DNA of 64,000 nucleotides from Luscinia megarhynchos (Eukaryota > Chordata > Aves > Passeriformes > Turdidae), in assembly GCA_034336665.1 (NCBI GenBank), contig JAPFBE010000032.1, positions 992,001-1,056,000 of the forward strand, written 5' to 3'. Of the stretch, positions 1 through 11,595 are shown piece after piece. The stretch's first letter is position 1, and every line of letters begins with the position of its first letter. The position numbers were made by a program, and so were the translations under genes. The notes under the pieces were generated by a model. That model searched no databases. It worked only from the letters and a program-made list of their open reading frames with translations, and had not been told where the DNA came from.

Positions 1-150
1 ATTCCTTTATGTTGTTAATAAAAGTTTTCTTTACACCCTTTAAGTTTTAAGCCTGCCTTGGTTTTGCTCCTAATCCTATCTCACAGCAGAAAATGAGTAT
101 ATTGAAATTGGCAAATCTAAACCACTGCATTAAATTGGTGTTTCTGTCTG
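1..150 (+). repeat. LTR U5 end plus leader fragment, sense orientation
   Basis: AATAAA lies at 17-22, followed by a U5-like stretch ending near 'CTCACAGCAGAAAATGAG' and then leader sequence. The same series of blocks occurs in reverse complement at about 500-720, so this is a second copy of the same LTR family in opposite orientation. It is cut by the left edge of the window. A short block of about 60 bases present in the other copy is missing here. Family not named. Confidence 0.6.
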
Positions 151-159
151 GTTGCGAAC

Positions 160-520
160 TGAAACCAGGCCACACACACACATACGCATCTGTTTTTCTC
201 AGGTGGGACAGCAGCTGGATGCACAGAGTTGTGTATCCAGAGCCGTTTCTGGAGCCACGTCTCTGGGCGTGCCTAACTCATATGTGCACGTAGGGACATG
301 TGAAGAGCTAGTGCACACACACAGGCACCTGCTCACCTGCACAGAGCCTTGGTACTTGCTAGTAACAGACACTTGTACACACACACACACAGGGACACGC
401 TCACATCTGCAGAGCCTGTTCACACTCACAAGCACAGAGCTATGTCTAAACCCACTCACACTTGAGAGACTGCAATTCAACACACATGCACACAGCTTAT
501 GTACTGTCAAGGCTTTGTTT
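160..520. repeat. CA/TG-rich low-complexity stretch
   Basis: Scattered short CACACA runs (for example near 170, 314, 378 and 480) lie between the two inverted leader fragments. Open frames here are short and compositionally driven. I see no gene. Confidence 0.5.
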
Positions 521-878
521 CTCCCAGGCGGAAGCATCAGTTTTGTGTAGTGGTTTTGATTTGCCAATTTGAGATTTCGCAGCCAATGCACCATTTTATG
601 TGGTGGGTCTAAATCGCCAGTGCACCCACTAGAATTATTTACTCATTTCCTGCTGTGAGAGAGGATGGGGAGGAAGGCAAAACAGGCTCAAACTTTGAAG
701 GGTACAAAGAAAAATTTTATTGCTAGAAACTATAAGAAAAAATAATAAGAATCAGAATAAAACTTTCAGAACACTTCTCCCTCCTCAACTTCTTTTTTCT
801 CACACTGACAATGTACAGAAATAAATCAGTCATTTTACCATGTCTAAAAATAGTCTTTCACCAATTTACATAGGGAGA
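500..878 (-). repeat. LTR R-U5 and leader, minus strand; left half of an interrupted LTR
   Basis: In reverse complement this holds an AATAAA signal (about 716-721) and a U5 like that at 1-105, then leader sequence shared with 105-155. The LTR body is broken at 878/879 by the class II provirus and resumes at 7556. The bases next to the break (TAGGGAGA at 871-878) recur at 7548-7555, as expected for a target-site duplication. Confidence 0.6.
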
Positions 879-1223
879 TGTCGCTGTTGGGGCAGACGCG
901 ACATACAAAAGGACGCACTACATTTCAGGAGGCTAAATTCTGTTTATTACAACAGCATGCTGTCTTTTATACAGTCTACAAAGTTTATACTTTATTCTTT
1001 GATTACAATAGATCAACATAACGTTCATTGGTGCAAGACTGTCTCCACCACTGTTTTTCACAAAACTTTTCTAAAAATACTTTTCCCAGCTGGAGGTTTA
1101 TTCTTGCTTATCTTCTTCTTCTCTTCTTGGTCTCCATACCAACAGCCTTGGTAAAATTCCTTTCAGAAGTAAACCTTATCAATTAACTCTCTCTGGCTCA
1201 CAGACCAGCTGTAATCCCTTCCA
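879..1223 (-). repeat. 3' LTR of the class II provirus
   Basis: About 345 bp, beginning TGTCGCTG on the + strand and ending TCCCTTCCA. Nearly the same sequence recurs at 7197-7547. Just internal to it, an A8G5 purine run on the minus strand (about 1226-1243) is the expected polypurine tract. Confidence 0.85.
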
Positions 1224-1229
1224 TAATTC

Positions 1230-2150
1230 CCCCTTTTTTTTAAATTTAAACCAAGAACGCAGCTGCTGAGGATTTTTCAGGGCCCTTGCAGAAATCCAAG
1301 CAGACAGCGGGGTGACAAAGCAATACTTCAACTTGCAAGGAAACCATTCATCTACTCCCTTCTTCAAATTCTGAATATTCCTGTAAACTGATCCCACTGC
1401 AATCTGACAAGTCCATACAATACATACTCTCAAAATCCTGACATCCATAACCATGTGCTAACAAAAAAAAAACACATTACCAAGACATGTAGAAAATGAA
1501 TTTTCAAATACTGTTACAGACTCTGCAATCCCTTGATGACACATTTTTGGCAGAATGATGCCTTCACTTATAGTTAAGTAAATTTTCCTCCACATAGTTA
1601 CATTTTTGTGTCCAAAAGACCAAGTCATCTGTCCAGTCACCAATTAGAACTAAGCAGCATCCACTTAACTTTACAACTGGCCACTGCTATCATAATGGGC
1701 AACCAACGTATTTGCTTAAGGTGTGGACTTTTAGCTACTAATTCAACACCCTTATGCAAAAGCAGTACCTCTCCCTTAGGTACATTAAGTTCCTCTATTT
1801 TGGGTCAGTAAATGCTATATGAATAGAAATGGTACAAGACACATTACTCAGTACTGCCACCTTCTCTGTAGAGAACAAAGAACTAAAAGAAAGGTAACAT
1901 CCACCAATTTAAATTTGGGGTTTCAGCCTGAGTCAGTATCCCCCTTTACTTTGCCCTAAGTGATCATCTTCACAGCGTGTTCTTTAAGGGTTTATGCTTC
2001 AATCCACCTGGTGGCTGGAGTCTCCCACACATTCTGCTTTGGTTATGGGACCATCTATCCTGTTCCTTCCGGTGTGCTCCAAGTACAGCTTAATACAGCA
2101 AGCAGCAAACCAACAAGGGCCATTCTCTTTCAAAACACTAACATCTCTCT
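1230..2150 (-). pseudogene. Probable env remnant of the class II provirus
   Basis: By position (between integrase and 3' LTR) this should be env. Two adjacent open stretches of 61 codons (1458-1643) and 91 codons (1179-1454) lie on the minus strand with only a short gap, and the second runs into the LTR. I do not recognise fusion-peptide or transmembrane motifs with certainty, so the assignment rests on position. It is clearly not functional. Confidence 0.4.
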
Positions 2151-2159
2151 CTTCCCTAT

Positions 2160-2770
2160 GTTATTAATTCCACTGGGCCAGTCCACATTCCAGTTATTAA
2201 ATCCTTAACACATACCTTAACATTCTTATGAAAATTTGGCTGTTTAGATTTTAGAGAAGAAAAATTATGAAATATAGGAGACAACTGTGAATCAGGTGAA
2301 GGACACAAGAAATTTAACACATAAACAGCTTTATCTAATCTCACTTGAGGTGACTCCTGTTGCAGTCCCCCTTTTGGTTTTTGAATCTGGTGCTTCCAAA
2401 CACCATGAGTGCGTTCAATAATTGCTTGGCCTGTTGGGGTATGGGGGATACTGTTAGAATGTTCAACACCCCAGGCACGAAAAAATGTTTCCAGTTTCTA
2501 TGAAATATATCCTGGGCCGTTATCTATTTCTATATGCAATGGCACATCTAAAATAGAAAAAGCATGACAAAAATGATGAATAGCATCCCAAGCTGGTTCA
2601 CCTGCAAATGCTGATGCAACTATGGCATGAGAAAAAGTACCAATTACAACATGAACATACTTTACACGACCAAATTCAGGCATTCTTGTAACATCAATTT
2701 GCCATTCTTGCAAAGGGAGTAGACCCCTGGGGTTAGTATCATAATATTGTGAAATATGAGTCATATGACA
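2160..2770 (-). pseudogene. Integrase, class II, with one internal stop
   Basis: The catalytic core is readable on the minus strand. The first Asp is in WQIDVT, the second in IDNGPGYI, and the Glu in QAIIERTH, 35 residues after the second Asp if one in-frame stop (near 2497) is read through. This is the DD35E triad of retroviral integrases. The C-terminal part continues to about 2160. The N-terminal zinc-binding segment is degenerate around 2770-2890. Confidence 0.8.
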
Positions 2771-2889
2771 ATCAGGACAAGAAGAAATAATTTATTTTTT
2801 CCCTGAAAAGGAATATCCCTGGTTAAAGTCAAAATAGGGTGAGAAGGCAAATGATATGTTATTTGGCCTGTAAAATAAGACAAATCAGA

Positions 2890-3340
2890 TTACAATTCAT
2901 GATGATTTTGAAAACCCCATTCAAAATACCATTGTTGTAGAGGTATCACAGTAGTTACAGGATCATGGCCTAAAATCTCATGATAATGTCTGTGACCTGT
3001 GATGATAATGTCTGCAAAAAGTTCATAAAGTCCTGGAGCTGTTTTCTGGGATCTGAAAGATAAAAATATCCACTCCAAAATATGCAATTTATCTTCCCAC
3101 TCATCATTCCATTGACACAATATTCCACATGGTACGTCATGATCTCTTTTAAGACAAACAAGTGCACTCCAACAGAAGGATCTATCCTGTTAACAAATTT
3201 GCATGTCAAAGCTAGTTCAATTTCTTCTAAGGCCTTTTCTGCTGCAGGAGCCAAGTATCCCTCATGAGTAAAAGTAGTTCCTGATAGTAATTCAAATGAA
3301 GGTTGCATTTGATGATTAGTTATCTCTAAATATGACCTAA
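2890..3340 (-). pseudogene. RT connection / RNase H region, degraded
   Basis: Frames at 2970-3308 and 2890-3120 overlap and change phase, indicating a frameshift. The first reads like the RT connection domain (an ALEEIELAL helix followed by a 'RIDPS' segment typical of class II pol). Complete RNase H catalytic motifs are not visible, and part of the domain seems deleted. Confidence 0.6.
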
Positions 3341-3346
3341 TCCAAC

Positions 3347-4580
3347 CTATTGCACCAACAATTTCTGTACATCAGTAACAGTTTCAACTTCAATGTCTAA
3401 TTTGACAGGTTGAGACACAATCTGAGTATTGGTTATTATCAACCCCAAATATTTCCAAGGCACCTGTTTCCATACTTTCTCTGGGGCAATAATTAAATCA
3501 AAAGTTTCCAAATTTCTAACAGCACATTGTTCGAGAGCTGACAATTTTTGTTCACTTTCGGATGCCAACAAGATATCATCCATATAATGATAGCAGTAGC
3601 AATTGGTAAATTGCTCTTGCACCTTCGATAAGGCCTGTGCCACAAACCATTGACAAATAGTTGGAGAATTTTTCATTCCCTGGGATAGAACTTTCCACTG
3701 ATATCTTTTGTTAGGTTCAACATGACTTAAAGAGGGCACAGTAAAAGCAAATTTTTCCTTATCTTGTTCAGCCAGTGGAATAGTAAAAAGGTGACGTCGG
3801 ATACTGCTGGGAACCAGGGAAGCAGCTGTTGGGAAAGAAATAGAAAAATCTTATGAGTGCCTAGCAAGTAGTTCTGAAACAATAGATGAAACAGAGATGT
3901 TAGCAATTTTCGACATAGAGGCTGAAAACAGCCATGTGAAGATTTAAGGCCTCTTCCTTTGTTTAGACAAGCAGCCTTGGATTTCTCATGCTGCTCAAGA
4001 AAAACATAAGAGAAAGGAATTATAATAATGATTATGCACCTGCAGGGTGCATGAGCTATGTAACCAGGGGTGTCACCTCTCTTGTAGGGGTGTCACCTCC
4101 CTTGCACCAATTAGATTATTTTTATGCTTGCTACCATGAACTACCGTATATAAGTGTAGTGTTTCTTTAAATAAAAGCTCTTTTTCTTGCTTCTCCATTG
4201 CACGAAGAACTTTGTTGCAATATCCTTTCACCACTCTCCTATAGCCCAAATGCAACGAAAAGGCAATCTTTTAAATCAATCATAATTACTTTCCATCCCT
4301 GTGGAATCAGTATGGATGTTGGAACACCTGGTTGTAAAGCTCCCATTGTGGCCATCACAGCATTTATCTGCCATAAATTGTGCAAAAGTCTCCATTTTCC
4401 TGATTTACTTTTTAATCACAAAAACAGGGGTTTTCCATGGGCTGAATGATTCTTCAATATGCCCAACTTGCAGCTGTTCTGCTACTAAATTTTGCAGGGC
4501 AGTAAGCTTTTCAATAAGGAGGGGCCACTATCAGTCCAGACAGGTTCATCTGCTAACCATGTCAAGGTTACAACTGGGCG
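3347..4580 (-). pseudogene. Reverse transcriptase, split by a solo LTR
   Basis: The C-terminal half (3347-3791) has the fingers-palm segment ending in FAFTVPSLSH, the QGMKNSPTICQ motif and an intact YMDD active site (YHYMDDILL). The N-terminal half resumes at 4258 with MIDLKDC and continues through the KSGKWRLLH motif to about 4575. The two halves join exactly at AAAAGG, which is duplicated on both sides of the inserted LTR. Additional stops and shifts occur in the N-terminal half. Confidence 0.82.
3792..4257 (+). mobile_element. Solo LTR inserted into RT, sense orientation
   Basis: About 466 bp between two copies of AAAAGG (3786-3791 and 4258-4263). It begins TGACGTCGG, has a TATATAAG box at 4147 and AATAAA at 4170-4175, as expected for U3 and R. 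Its right end (…ATGCAACG) is not a textbook CA end. The inserted unit interrupts the minus-strand RT codons cleanly, so it arrived after the provirus. Confidence 0.75.
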
Positions 4581-4581
4581 C

Positions 4582-5187
4582 TTAAGGCCCTGCATCACAG
4601 TGACCCTTGCTAAAAACCCCTAGCAATTGTACACCCCATTGAGATAAACCATCTTGTCCCCATAAATTATATAGTGCAGTGGTGACATAAGGCCTGATGT
4701 TAGCAGGTTGGCTTTCAGGATGTTTCACATTAATCACAATAGCAGATAGACCACCTACAGTTACACCACCTAACCCTATGACTCCAAAATCTGCTTGAGT
4801 GAGGGGCCACGATGAAGGCCAAAAAAGCTGTGAAATAATAGTCACATCTGCTCCCGTGTCAATCAAACCTGTTAATATTATGGTCTCTGGATGATGTCTC
4901 TTGGCTGTGACAATGCACTGTTCTTCCGGATGATGATCTGTCACTTTTTGAGTCCAAAATACTTGTGGTGCTCCTATAGATTCAAAACCTCCTGTTCCAT
5001 GACTCCGGTCCACTACATTTGGAACACAACTCACAAAAGGAATAAGTTGAGCAATAGAAGTTCCTTTTTGAATAACAACAGAGGGCTCACTAACAGATAC
5101 CATAGCATAAATTTGTCCCAAATAATCGGAATCAATAGCGCCTAAATGGACATGAAAACCTTGAATAGTACTACTAGATCTTCCCAC
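4582..5187 (-). pseudogene. dUTPase-protease region of the class II provirus
   Basis: Open for 201 codons. Residues about 10-50 carry a dUTPase-like strand and motif (AIDSDYLGQIYA, then a GTSIAQLIPF motif). At about residue 107 comes the aspartic protease active site LIDTGADVTII, followed by a flap-like Gly-rich segment. This order is typical of betaretroviral pro. The frame has no start of its own and would be reached by frameshifting from gag. It is not part of an intact polyprotein here. Confidence 0.78.
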
Positions 5188-5293
5188 TAAAAGAGCACCA
5201 AACCCTGTCCTGTAGGACTGTAGGCACCAAGGGGCACCTTACGTATTTGTCTTATCAAAATAGTTACTGTGTCTGCGATAGATATATCAATCC

Positions 5294-5515
5294 CTACAGA
5301 GCCTTACAATTCAGTTTATTGCCTGGATTTATCTTAGGCTTTACTTTTTGTTCATAATTGCATGGGCATCGTGCCTTTAAATGCCCTAGCTCTCCACAAG
5401 TGAAGCATTTCTGTGAAGGCCTTAGGACCACTGCCAAAGCAGCCATCTTATCCACAACTGTGCCAACTTTTGAGATCTCCTGGCAAAGACTTAATAATTT
5501 TTCAACAGTCCTCAT
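5294..5515 (-). pseudogene. Nucleocapsid, one zinc knuckle
   Basis: Contains CFTCGELGHLKARC, a perfect CX2CX4HX4C zinc knuckle, followed by Lys-rich sequence. It lies immediately upstream (on the minus strand) of the dUTPase-protease frame, as expected for the end of gag. The rest of gag to the right is not open. Confidence 0.8.
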
Positions 5516-5519
5516 TCGT

Positions 5520-7170
5520 TCTCAACAGCCACTGCAATCTTTTCCACGAACTATAAAAAAGATTCCCTGCTACCTTGCTGTATAGTAACATATTATTGCT
5601 TTGTAGATGCCATTTCCATTGTTTTAATTAAAGCACTCATGCCTAATTGTCAAGCCTGTTCCAAGACTAAAGGATCTCACTTGCCTGCAAATCCGGGTTA
5701 GTAAAAGGTCTAGCACCCAGTAAAGCATCAACCCCCAGAGCACTATGAGGGTCCTACTGGGGCAATTGCATGTTCTCTAAAGCCGTTCACTCGGCTGTCT
5801 CCAGGTGTTCTGAAACACACTATATTGTATCAGTTGAAACAAAATTGTAGCAAAATGTATAATGAAATCACCCTATTAAATTTGTGAGGTAAAAAACAAG
5901 CAAACAGGCAAAATGTACACAATGTCATCTGCCCATGCTGTGAAATTCCATGTACCAATTATAGCTAAGCTTCAAATAAGTGTGGGAGATAACATTCAAG
6001 GTTACAGAACCTAGATAATTTCTCTTCAGTCTGGGCTCAAAGATTAATCACTTTTCTACTAGCATTTAAGTAAAACATTTGTGAAAAAAAGATTCCCAGA
6101 ATTAAAGGAGCATAAACATTATCCACCTATAAATATTTTTAGGTATATAAATTTCTAAATCATAACCTAGCAAAAAAACAGTATCAATTTAGCGTAACTC
6201 TATATAGTGAATTTTATCAGCATTGCTATCAAAGAAGGTAGATCTTGCCATATTACATTCACGCAGATAACTTTAAATCTCTCCAGTAAGTCCTATTAAA
6301 ATCACAATTCACTAAAAAGACAAGGTTAACTTTAACAAGCATATTTCATTGTGTCTTTTAGACAGTCCAATAATGATACATCATAGCTTCAGCAAACAGA
6401 GCTGGTCGGCTGCTTTACCTCAGGCGCCAGGGCGGAAGGGTGAGGGGAAAAGACCACACCGTGCTGGGGGAAGCCGAGCGGCGGCAGGGCTCGGGAGGAG
6501 GCAAAAGAGCTCTGACGAGCCAGGGGGGCCTCCCAGCCCAGGGGACCAACACAGTTCTATGTTTTTTTTGGTTTGTTCATCCAGTGAACACCAGCAACCT
6601 GACTCTTTTAGCTGTATCGGCATTTTGCTTTCTGTCGGATTGCAAACAGTCCTCATTACAGTCTTATCTCTCATTGTTTGCAGGCAGAGGAAAAAGGAAC
6701 AATTTTACAAAAACAAGTGATGTTAAGTATAGGGTCTCTTTGAGATGGGTGGTAGCAATGGTGACAGCTGCTACAGCTTCTCTATCAGCTTTTAATTGCA
6801 GTAATAAATTTCAAAGTAGATACCATGTAGTTAGCAATTTTGTGGCTATTCTGTCTCCCTTAGTAGCTGCCACCCATATCAGTCACCCTACCTCCCCCTA
6901 TGTTTCAACAAAAAAAGCAGTTTGGAGCAACAAAGTTTGCAATGTCTATTTATTGTATTTTATCAAACTTCTGCAGCTCTTCTCCCAGCTGCATTATGTT
7001 TTGCGACTCATGGCTGCATCTCCCCGTGACTCATGGCCATGTATCCCATTTTGCCCCCAGCAGCTCACCTGTACTCCAGGTGTCAGTCAGTTAGGTCCAG
7101 ACCAGTAGCACACTGCTACTTTCTACTTCGTTGGGCTCCGCCCCCATTGCACGCCACCCTGCAGCCCAAT
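5520..7170 (-). other. Degenerate gag and leader of the class II provirus
   Basis: Position implies capsid and matrix, but I cannot follow a capsid frame. About 5600-6350 is AT-rich. A GC-richer block at 6410-6550 contains open frames on both strands that look accidental. I see no independent gene. Confidence 0.4.
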
Positions 7171-7172
7171 TA

Positions 7173-7194
7173 CAAATCACGTCCGGTGTCACTA
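7173..7194 (-). promoter_or_regulatory. Degenerate tRNA-Trp-like primer-binding site
   Basis: Just internal to the 5' LTR the minus strand reads GACACCGGACGTGATTTG. This resembles the complement of the 3' end of tRNA-Trp (primer of alpharetroviruses) with a few mismatches. The match is from memory. Confidence 0.5.
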
Positions 7195-7196
7195 GA

Positions 7197-7547
7197 TCTT
7201 GCTGTTGGTGCAGACACGACATACAAAAGGAAGCACTACATTTCAGGAGGCTAAATTCTGTTTATTACAACACAACAGCATTCTGTCTTTTATACAGTCT
7301 ACAAAGTTTATACTTTATTCTTTGATTACAATAGATCAACATAACGTTCATTGGTGCAAGACTGTCTCCACCACTGTTTTTCACAAAACTTTTCTAAAAA
7401 TACTTTTCCCAGCTGGAGGTTTATTCTTGCTTATCTTCTTCTTCTCTTCTCGGTCTCCATACCAACGGCCTTGGTAAAATTCCTTTCAGAAGTAAATCAT
7501 ATCAGTTAACTCTCTCTGGCTCACATACCAGCTGTAATCCCCTTCCA
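7197..7547 (-). repeat. 5' LTR of the class II provirus
   Basis: About 351 bp aligning with 879-1223 almost base for base. Differences include a 5-base insertion in the ACAACA run near 7270. Followed by the duplicated target TAGGGAGA at 7548-7555. Confidence 0.85.
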
Positions 7548-7555
7548 TAGGGAGA

Positions 7556-8260
7556 GGAGACTTCTCTTCAGTCTATGGAGACTTCTCCATGAGAAACAGT
7601 TTTCTCATGGCCTCATTGTCACAGTGATCAGCTGCCCAGGGAGAATGGAAATCTAATCACTGTGTAAAAATCCCTTCCTTGCCTGTCTTCCCACAAGTGT
7701 TGTGGAGGACCATGCCAACTTATGGGGCACACTTTAAGGATTATAACAGTTCAAACAAAAGCTCTCTTCATCTTTGAAAACAGAGGTCTTTTTCTTCTCT
7801 TCCCTGGGGAGGGCAGCAGGGGTCTTCTCTCCATTCAAACCTCTCATGGGATCATAGCCACTTCAACATCTGTTTACTTTATCAGAAATGCCTCTGCTCA
7901 TGTCTACAGTTAGAACATTTAATCCACTCCATAATGCATTTCTGAGTTATAGAGAAACAAGAGTCTTTTTTCCACAGCTTAAGAAAAGTGAAATTTCAGT
8001 CCAAGAGGGAGGCATCTCCATCAATCCCTTCCATCTGGGACCTGACTTCACTGACCTTGGTGTCTTCATGTTGTTTCTCTGCATGTCTATCACTGTCCTT
8101 TTCTTTCACTCAGGAGAGAGAACAAAATGCCTGCCAGTCTCATTGTGGGCCATGAAAGAGTTCATATCTTGCCCAGGCCTGCAGATGGTCATGTGATCTC
8201 TTCCAGCTCGAGGCTGGGAGCTATTTACGATAGTCTTTTAGGCATCTGCGCTGGGCTGAA
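7556..8260 (-). repeat. LTR U3 region, minus strand; right half of an interrupted LTR
   Basis: Continues the LTR broken at 878. Together they make one minus-strand LTR of roughly 1 kb or more. Sequence features are U3-like, but the outer boundary near 8260 is uncertain. Small frames here are not genes. Confidence 0.5.
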
Positions 8261-9290
8261 CTAGGATCCTAGCAGGGACCCAGCCAAAAATTGTGGTGTG
8301 TTTCTTGGCTGCATTCCATTCCACGGGAAGGAGAGGAACCTGGCTCAGTCGCCCCCCCCTTCCCGTGAGCCACAGGGTCTGCAGCAGGAAGACCCTTCCC
8401 AGAGCTGCTCCCAGTACTTGGCCATCTCTGTATCAGAGTGGTGGTGCGGGGGGGGCCTTGCCGGACGGGGCCCAGCTGTCTCTCCCCCAGCCTCACGGGT
8501 GCAGCGGTGGGGCAGGCCTGGCTGCCTGGAGCTTCTCCCAGAGTGTGTTAGCAGCGGCAGCATTTCTGCCACACTGGGGGAGGAGGGGGAAGCAGCCAGG
8601 ATGTCAACGGCCAAAGGGCCTCCCCTCCCTGGCCCAGATGGACTAGTTACCTTCTGAGAAGCTGGAAACGAAAGAGTGCTTCCCGGGGTTTGTTCATTTT
8701 AAAATGCGAATTTCAGAGGCGTGTCCATCTCTTTCAGTGGTTTAAATGGTTGTCAGTTCTCATAATCAATCACTTATTGGTTTTTTTGTCAGACATAGAG
8801 GAAGCCTTAGCTTCTTCTCTCAGAAAAAATCACTTCTGTGGGTTATGTTTAGTGCCAAACCAGCAAATGTACATTGATGCATGTGTGCACCCTAGCACTT
8901 GTATGTGCACACAGAGTTATATAGGCATAAAAAAAAACTTACATTAGAGGAGTGACATCCCCGCCCAAGATGGTGTGTTTTGCAGCTGAGCACATGGATC
9001 GAAAGACAAACAGGAAAATGGCACCAGCTCCCCTCCCCCCCTTCCCAACTCTCCAGCAGAGGCAACTCCGTCAGCGAATGCCATTGGCACAGTCTGATGG
9101 CTGCCACTCAGTTAAGGGCTAGAGCTCTAGAGCTCGTGGAGGGACTTTGCCCTACTCTCAGCTGGGCAGTTGGCTGGCAGGCTGCGGCGACTCAAACTGG
9201 AGCAGAGCTGCTCCACTCCTCTCGGCCCAGAACCTTGAGTGCAGACAGGCACTCTCAGAATTTGCCCCTAGGCAGTCCAAGACCAGAAAA
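8261..9290. other. Unassigned, possibly older retroviral sequence
   Basis: 8330-8640 is GC-rich and opens frames on both strands, but none shows a recognisable domain or splice context. 8690-9290 likewise lacks identifiable features. I see no supported gene. Confidence 0.4.
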
Positions 9291-9295
9291 CACAT

Positions 9296-9400
9296 CCTCA
9301 AAAACCAAAAAAAAACCCAAAAAACCAAACAAAAAACAAAAAAAACCAAAAAAACCCCCACCAAAACAAACAAAGAAAAAAAAACCACAACAAAAGAAAC
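9296..9400. repeat. A-rich (AAAACC)-type simple repeat
   Basis: About 105 bases of adenine runs broken by C or CC. It yields Lys/Pro/Thr-rich frames that should be ignored. Confidence 0.85.
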
Positions 9401-9720
9401 CCAAAGGAATGCCTCCATGTTGAGCAAATGCAACGAGGCAAAAAAACCCCGAAAACATAAAAAAGCTTTGCTTGGGCAACCCAGCTTTAAAAAAGGGACC
9501 CCCTGCCTTCCCTATGATCCTCTTTCTGGCTACAGGGTCTTAAAGAGACAGTAACAATTTTTGGGCACAGATGGATATGGAATATAATACCACTTGGGTT
9601 ACCCAGGTCAACAAGCAACAAGTTTATTAACGAAACTTGGTAGCCATAGTTATTCTGATAGTGAAGAGAGGGAACATTGGTATACATGTCATCATTTGGG
9701 TCTGTTTATCAGTCCATATA
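9401..9720 (-). repeat. Possible LTR fragment, minus strand
   Basis: The minus strand has TTAATAAACTTGTTG (around 9618-9632), a plausible polyadenylation region, upstream of sequence resembling LTR R-U5. No paired copy or target duplication was found, so this is weak. Confidence 0.3.
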
Positions 9721-10914
9721 TGTACTTGTAAATTGGTAATTAACAGTAGAAAAAACTGAAAAAGTCTCCTTGCTATTTTTTAATGCAAAATGCATCAAAA
9801 ACTTTATTTAAAAATAAGCAAGGTTATCTTTTTTCTCTGATCATTTCCATGAGGCCATTCTGAAGAAGGTGCAGGAAGATTGTTTCCACTGAATAGGAAA
9901 TAATTTTAAAAGCTTTTAAAAAGTCATTGTCACATCATGTAAATCAGAACTTCATGAAGAAGCTGAATTCTTTTCACAACTTGTTTATTCATTTGCCTTT
10001 TTTGTTCCCTGCTTATAATTGAACCCCTCCAGAGTGTGTGTTTTTCCTCAAAACCTGAGATTAATTAGGATGCATTCAATTCACTTTGGCATTCTGTTAT
10101 CTTTCAGTGTTCTGGGGGGAGGGGTTGTGGGGTTTTTTGTTTGTTTTTAAGGTGTAGAGGGGAAAACTTCTAAAATTTAAATTAATTTATATAATTTAAA
10201 TTAATTTATATAATTTTAATTAATGCAGTATATGGATTTAAAAAACAGCTGAATTTCTGAAGCTTTTTTTTTTCTTGATGCTTTTGTCTCCTGTTACATA
10301 AAAGGGTATGAAAGTAGTGTGTTATGTCACCTGCTGTCAGGTTATCAAAATGAAAACATGATATTTTAGAATGATATGAAGAAATATTACCTTGGAGAGT
10401 TGTTGTGAGAATTCTCTCTATTTAATTTACTTTGCTCCCTGGACCTGACATCACAAGCAGTAGTGGTGAGTGGTGTTAATACTAGATTTTTATCTGATAA
10501 TAGAGTTTATAATTAGGAAATGACCATTGGGATATTTGCACTTTTGAGATCATGATGATGTTCCTCTACTAATCCTCTTGGAGTCAATGTCAGTGCTTTA
10601 TTCCAATGATATTGTTTCTATAAAATTTTCTACATTTGCACTGAACTATGAAAAGCTTGTTTAAATTGATCCTAAAGGAGGACTTCAATAAAAATATTGC
10701 ACATGTTGTACACACTAGATATTATCATGAAGGCCTTTAATTTGCTACTGCAATGATGGAAGTTTTTGTGGGCCTTGACAGATGAAAATATGATGATACT
10801 TCCTTTGTCCTTATCTAAATTAACAGCACCAAGATGACACAAAGAAAATTGCAAAAACCTTTAGAAGATAAAGAAGGTTTTTCCTGATTCAGGCAGTGTT
10901 ACTGATTGATTTCC
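9721..10914. other. AT-rich noncoding sequence, probably KCMF1 intron 1
   Basis: No gene or recognisable repeat except a short AT-only tandem duplication around 10172-10220 (unit AAATTTAAATTAATTTATAT). Likely intronic if the first KCMF1 exon lies upstream of the window. Confidence 0.5.
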
Positions 10915-10919
10915 AGTAT

Positions 10920-11595
10920 TGTCCAAGTTTGGACAAACTTAGGGAAAAAACCCCCAGAAGAGCTTCCCAGGAAATAAACCCCCAATTCTTTATCCCACTG
11001 GACTTAAGAAAAAAAATTTCACTCAGGGGGAAAAGTGGAAAAAACCTATTTATTAGCACATACAAGAGAAACACTTCCCAGCACAGACCCAGATGACAAA
11101 AAAAGTTTTCACCGAGAGAGAGAGAAACTTGGACACTTCGATCTTCACTAGAAGGGCGAAACGCTTCTCTGGCCGGTGTCCAGAGGCAGGCTGCAGGGTT
11201 CCTCCGGAGCTGGTGCTGAATCCTCGGGGGTGAGGGGGAGAAGGGAGAGGGGGAGAGAGAGAAAGAAAAAAAACAGCCGGAATAGCCAGCAAGCCTTAAA
11301 CAGCAGCGAGCTAAACCAAATAATTCAAGCAATATAAAGTCAAAAAAAATCAAGCAAAAAGCAGCTAACTAACAAACCAGGCCACGAGCCACCACCACAG
11401 CAGCGATAGCCACCCACAGTAGCCAGAGCTAAGCGCCAAGAGCTGCGCTGTAGCCCCCCCCCCCCCCAAGCCAAGCCCAAGGCAAACCAAGGCCATTCCG
11501 CAGAGCAGAGCCCAGGCGGCCCCTCCCCCGGGAGCAGACAGCTTCATGGCCAAGGGGGCAGGGTGAGGAGTCAGTCAAAACATCAACCCAGGACA
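10920..11595 (-). repeat. 3' LTR of the ERVL provirus
   Basis: Starts TGTCCAAGTTTGGAC and ends CAACCCAGGACA on the + strand. A run of C (about 11455-11467) and several AG-rich stretches lie inside. The minus-strand sequence next to it (GGGATAAGGGGTGGAA, 11596-11611) is the polypurine tract. Confidence 0.92.

Larger units (their letters stand above)
879..7547 (-). mobile_element. Class II (betaretrovirus-like) endogenous provirus, defective
   Basis: Flanked by two similar LTRs (879-1223 and about 7197-7547) and by the direct repeat GGGAGA, extendable to TAGGGAGA, outside each end. On the minus strand the order is LTR, primer-binding site, degenerate gag, CCHC nucleocapsid, dUTPase-protease, RT (interrupted), connection/RNase H, integrase, weak env-like frames, polypurine tract, LTR. 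This is the standard layout of a class II element. Every gene is broken by stops or frameshifts. A solo LTR of another family is inserted in RT on the opposite strand. It lies antisense to KCMF1, probably in the gene's first intron. Confidence 0.88.

Noticed and set aside
6349..7108. Overlapping + strand frames of 123 and 222 codons
   Set aside because: They lie antisense in the degenerate gag/leader of a provirus, overlap each other, and show no domain.
8269..8657. GC-rich block as a KCMF1 promoter/first exon
   Set aside because: No short MSRHE-type coding exon followed by a donor is visible there, and CpG density is modest; open frames occur on both strands.
9147..9554. Lys-rich 135-codon frame
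   Set aside because: Arises from the A-rich simple repeat at 9296-9400.
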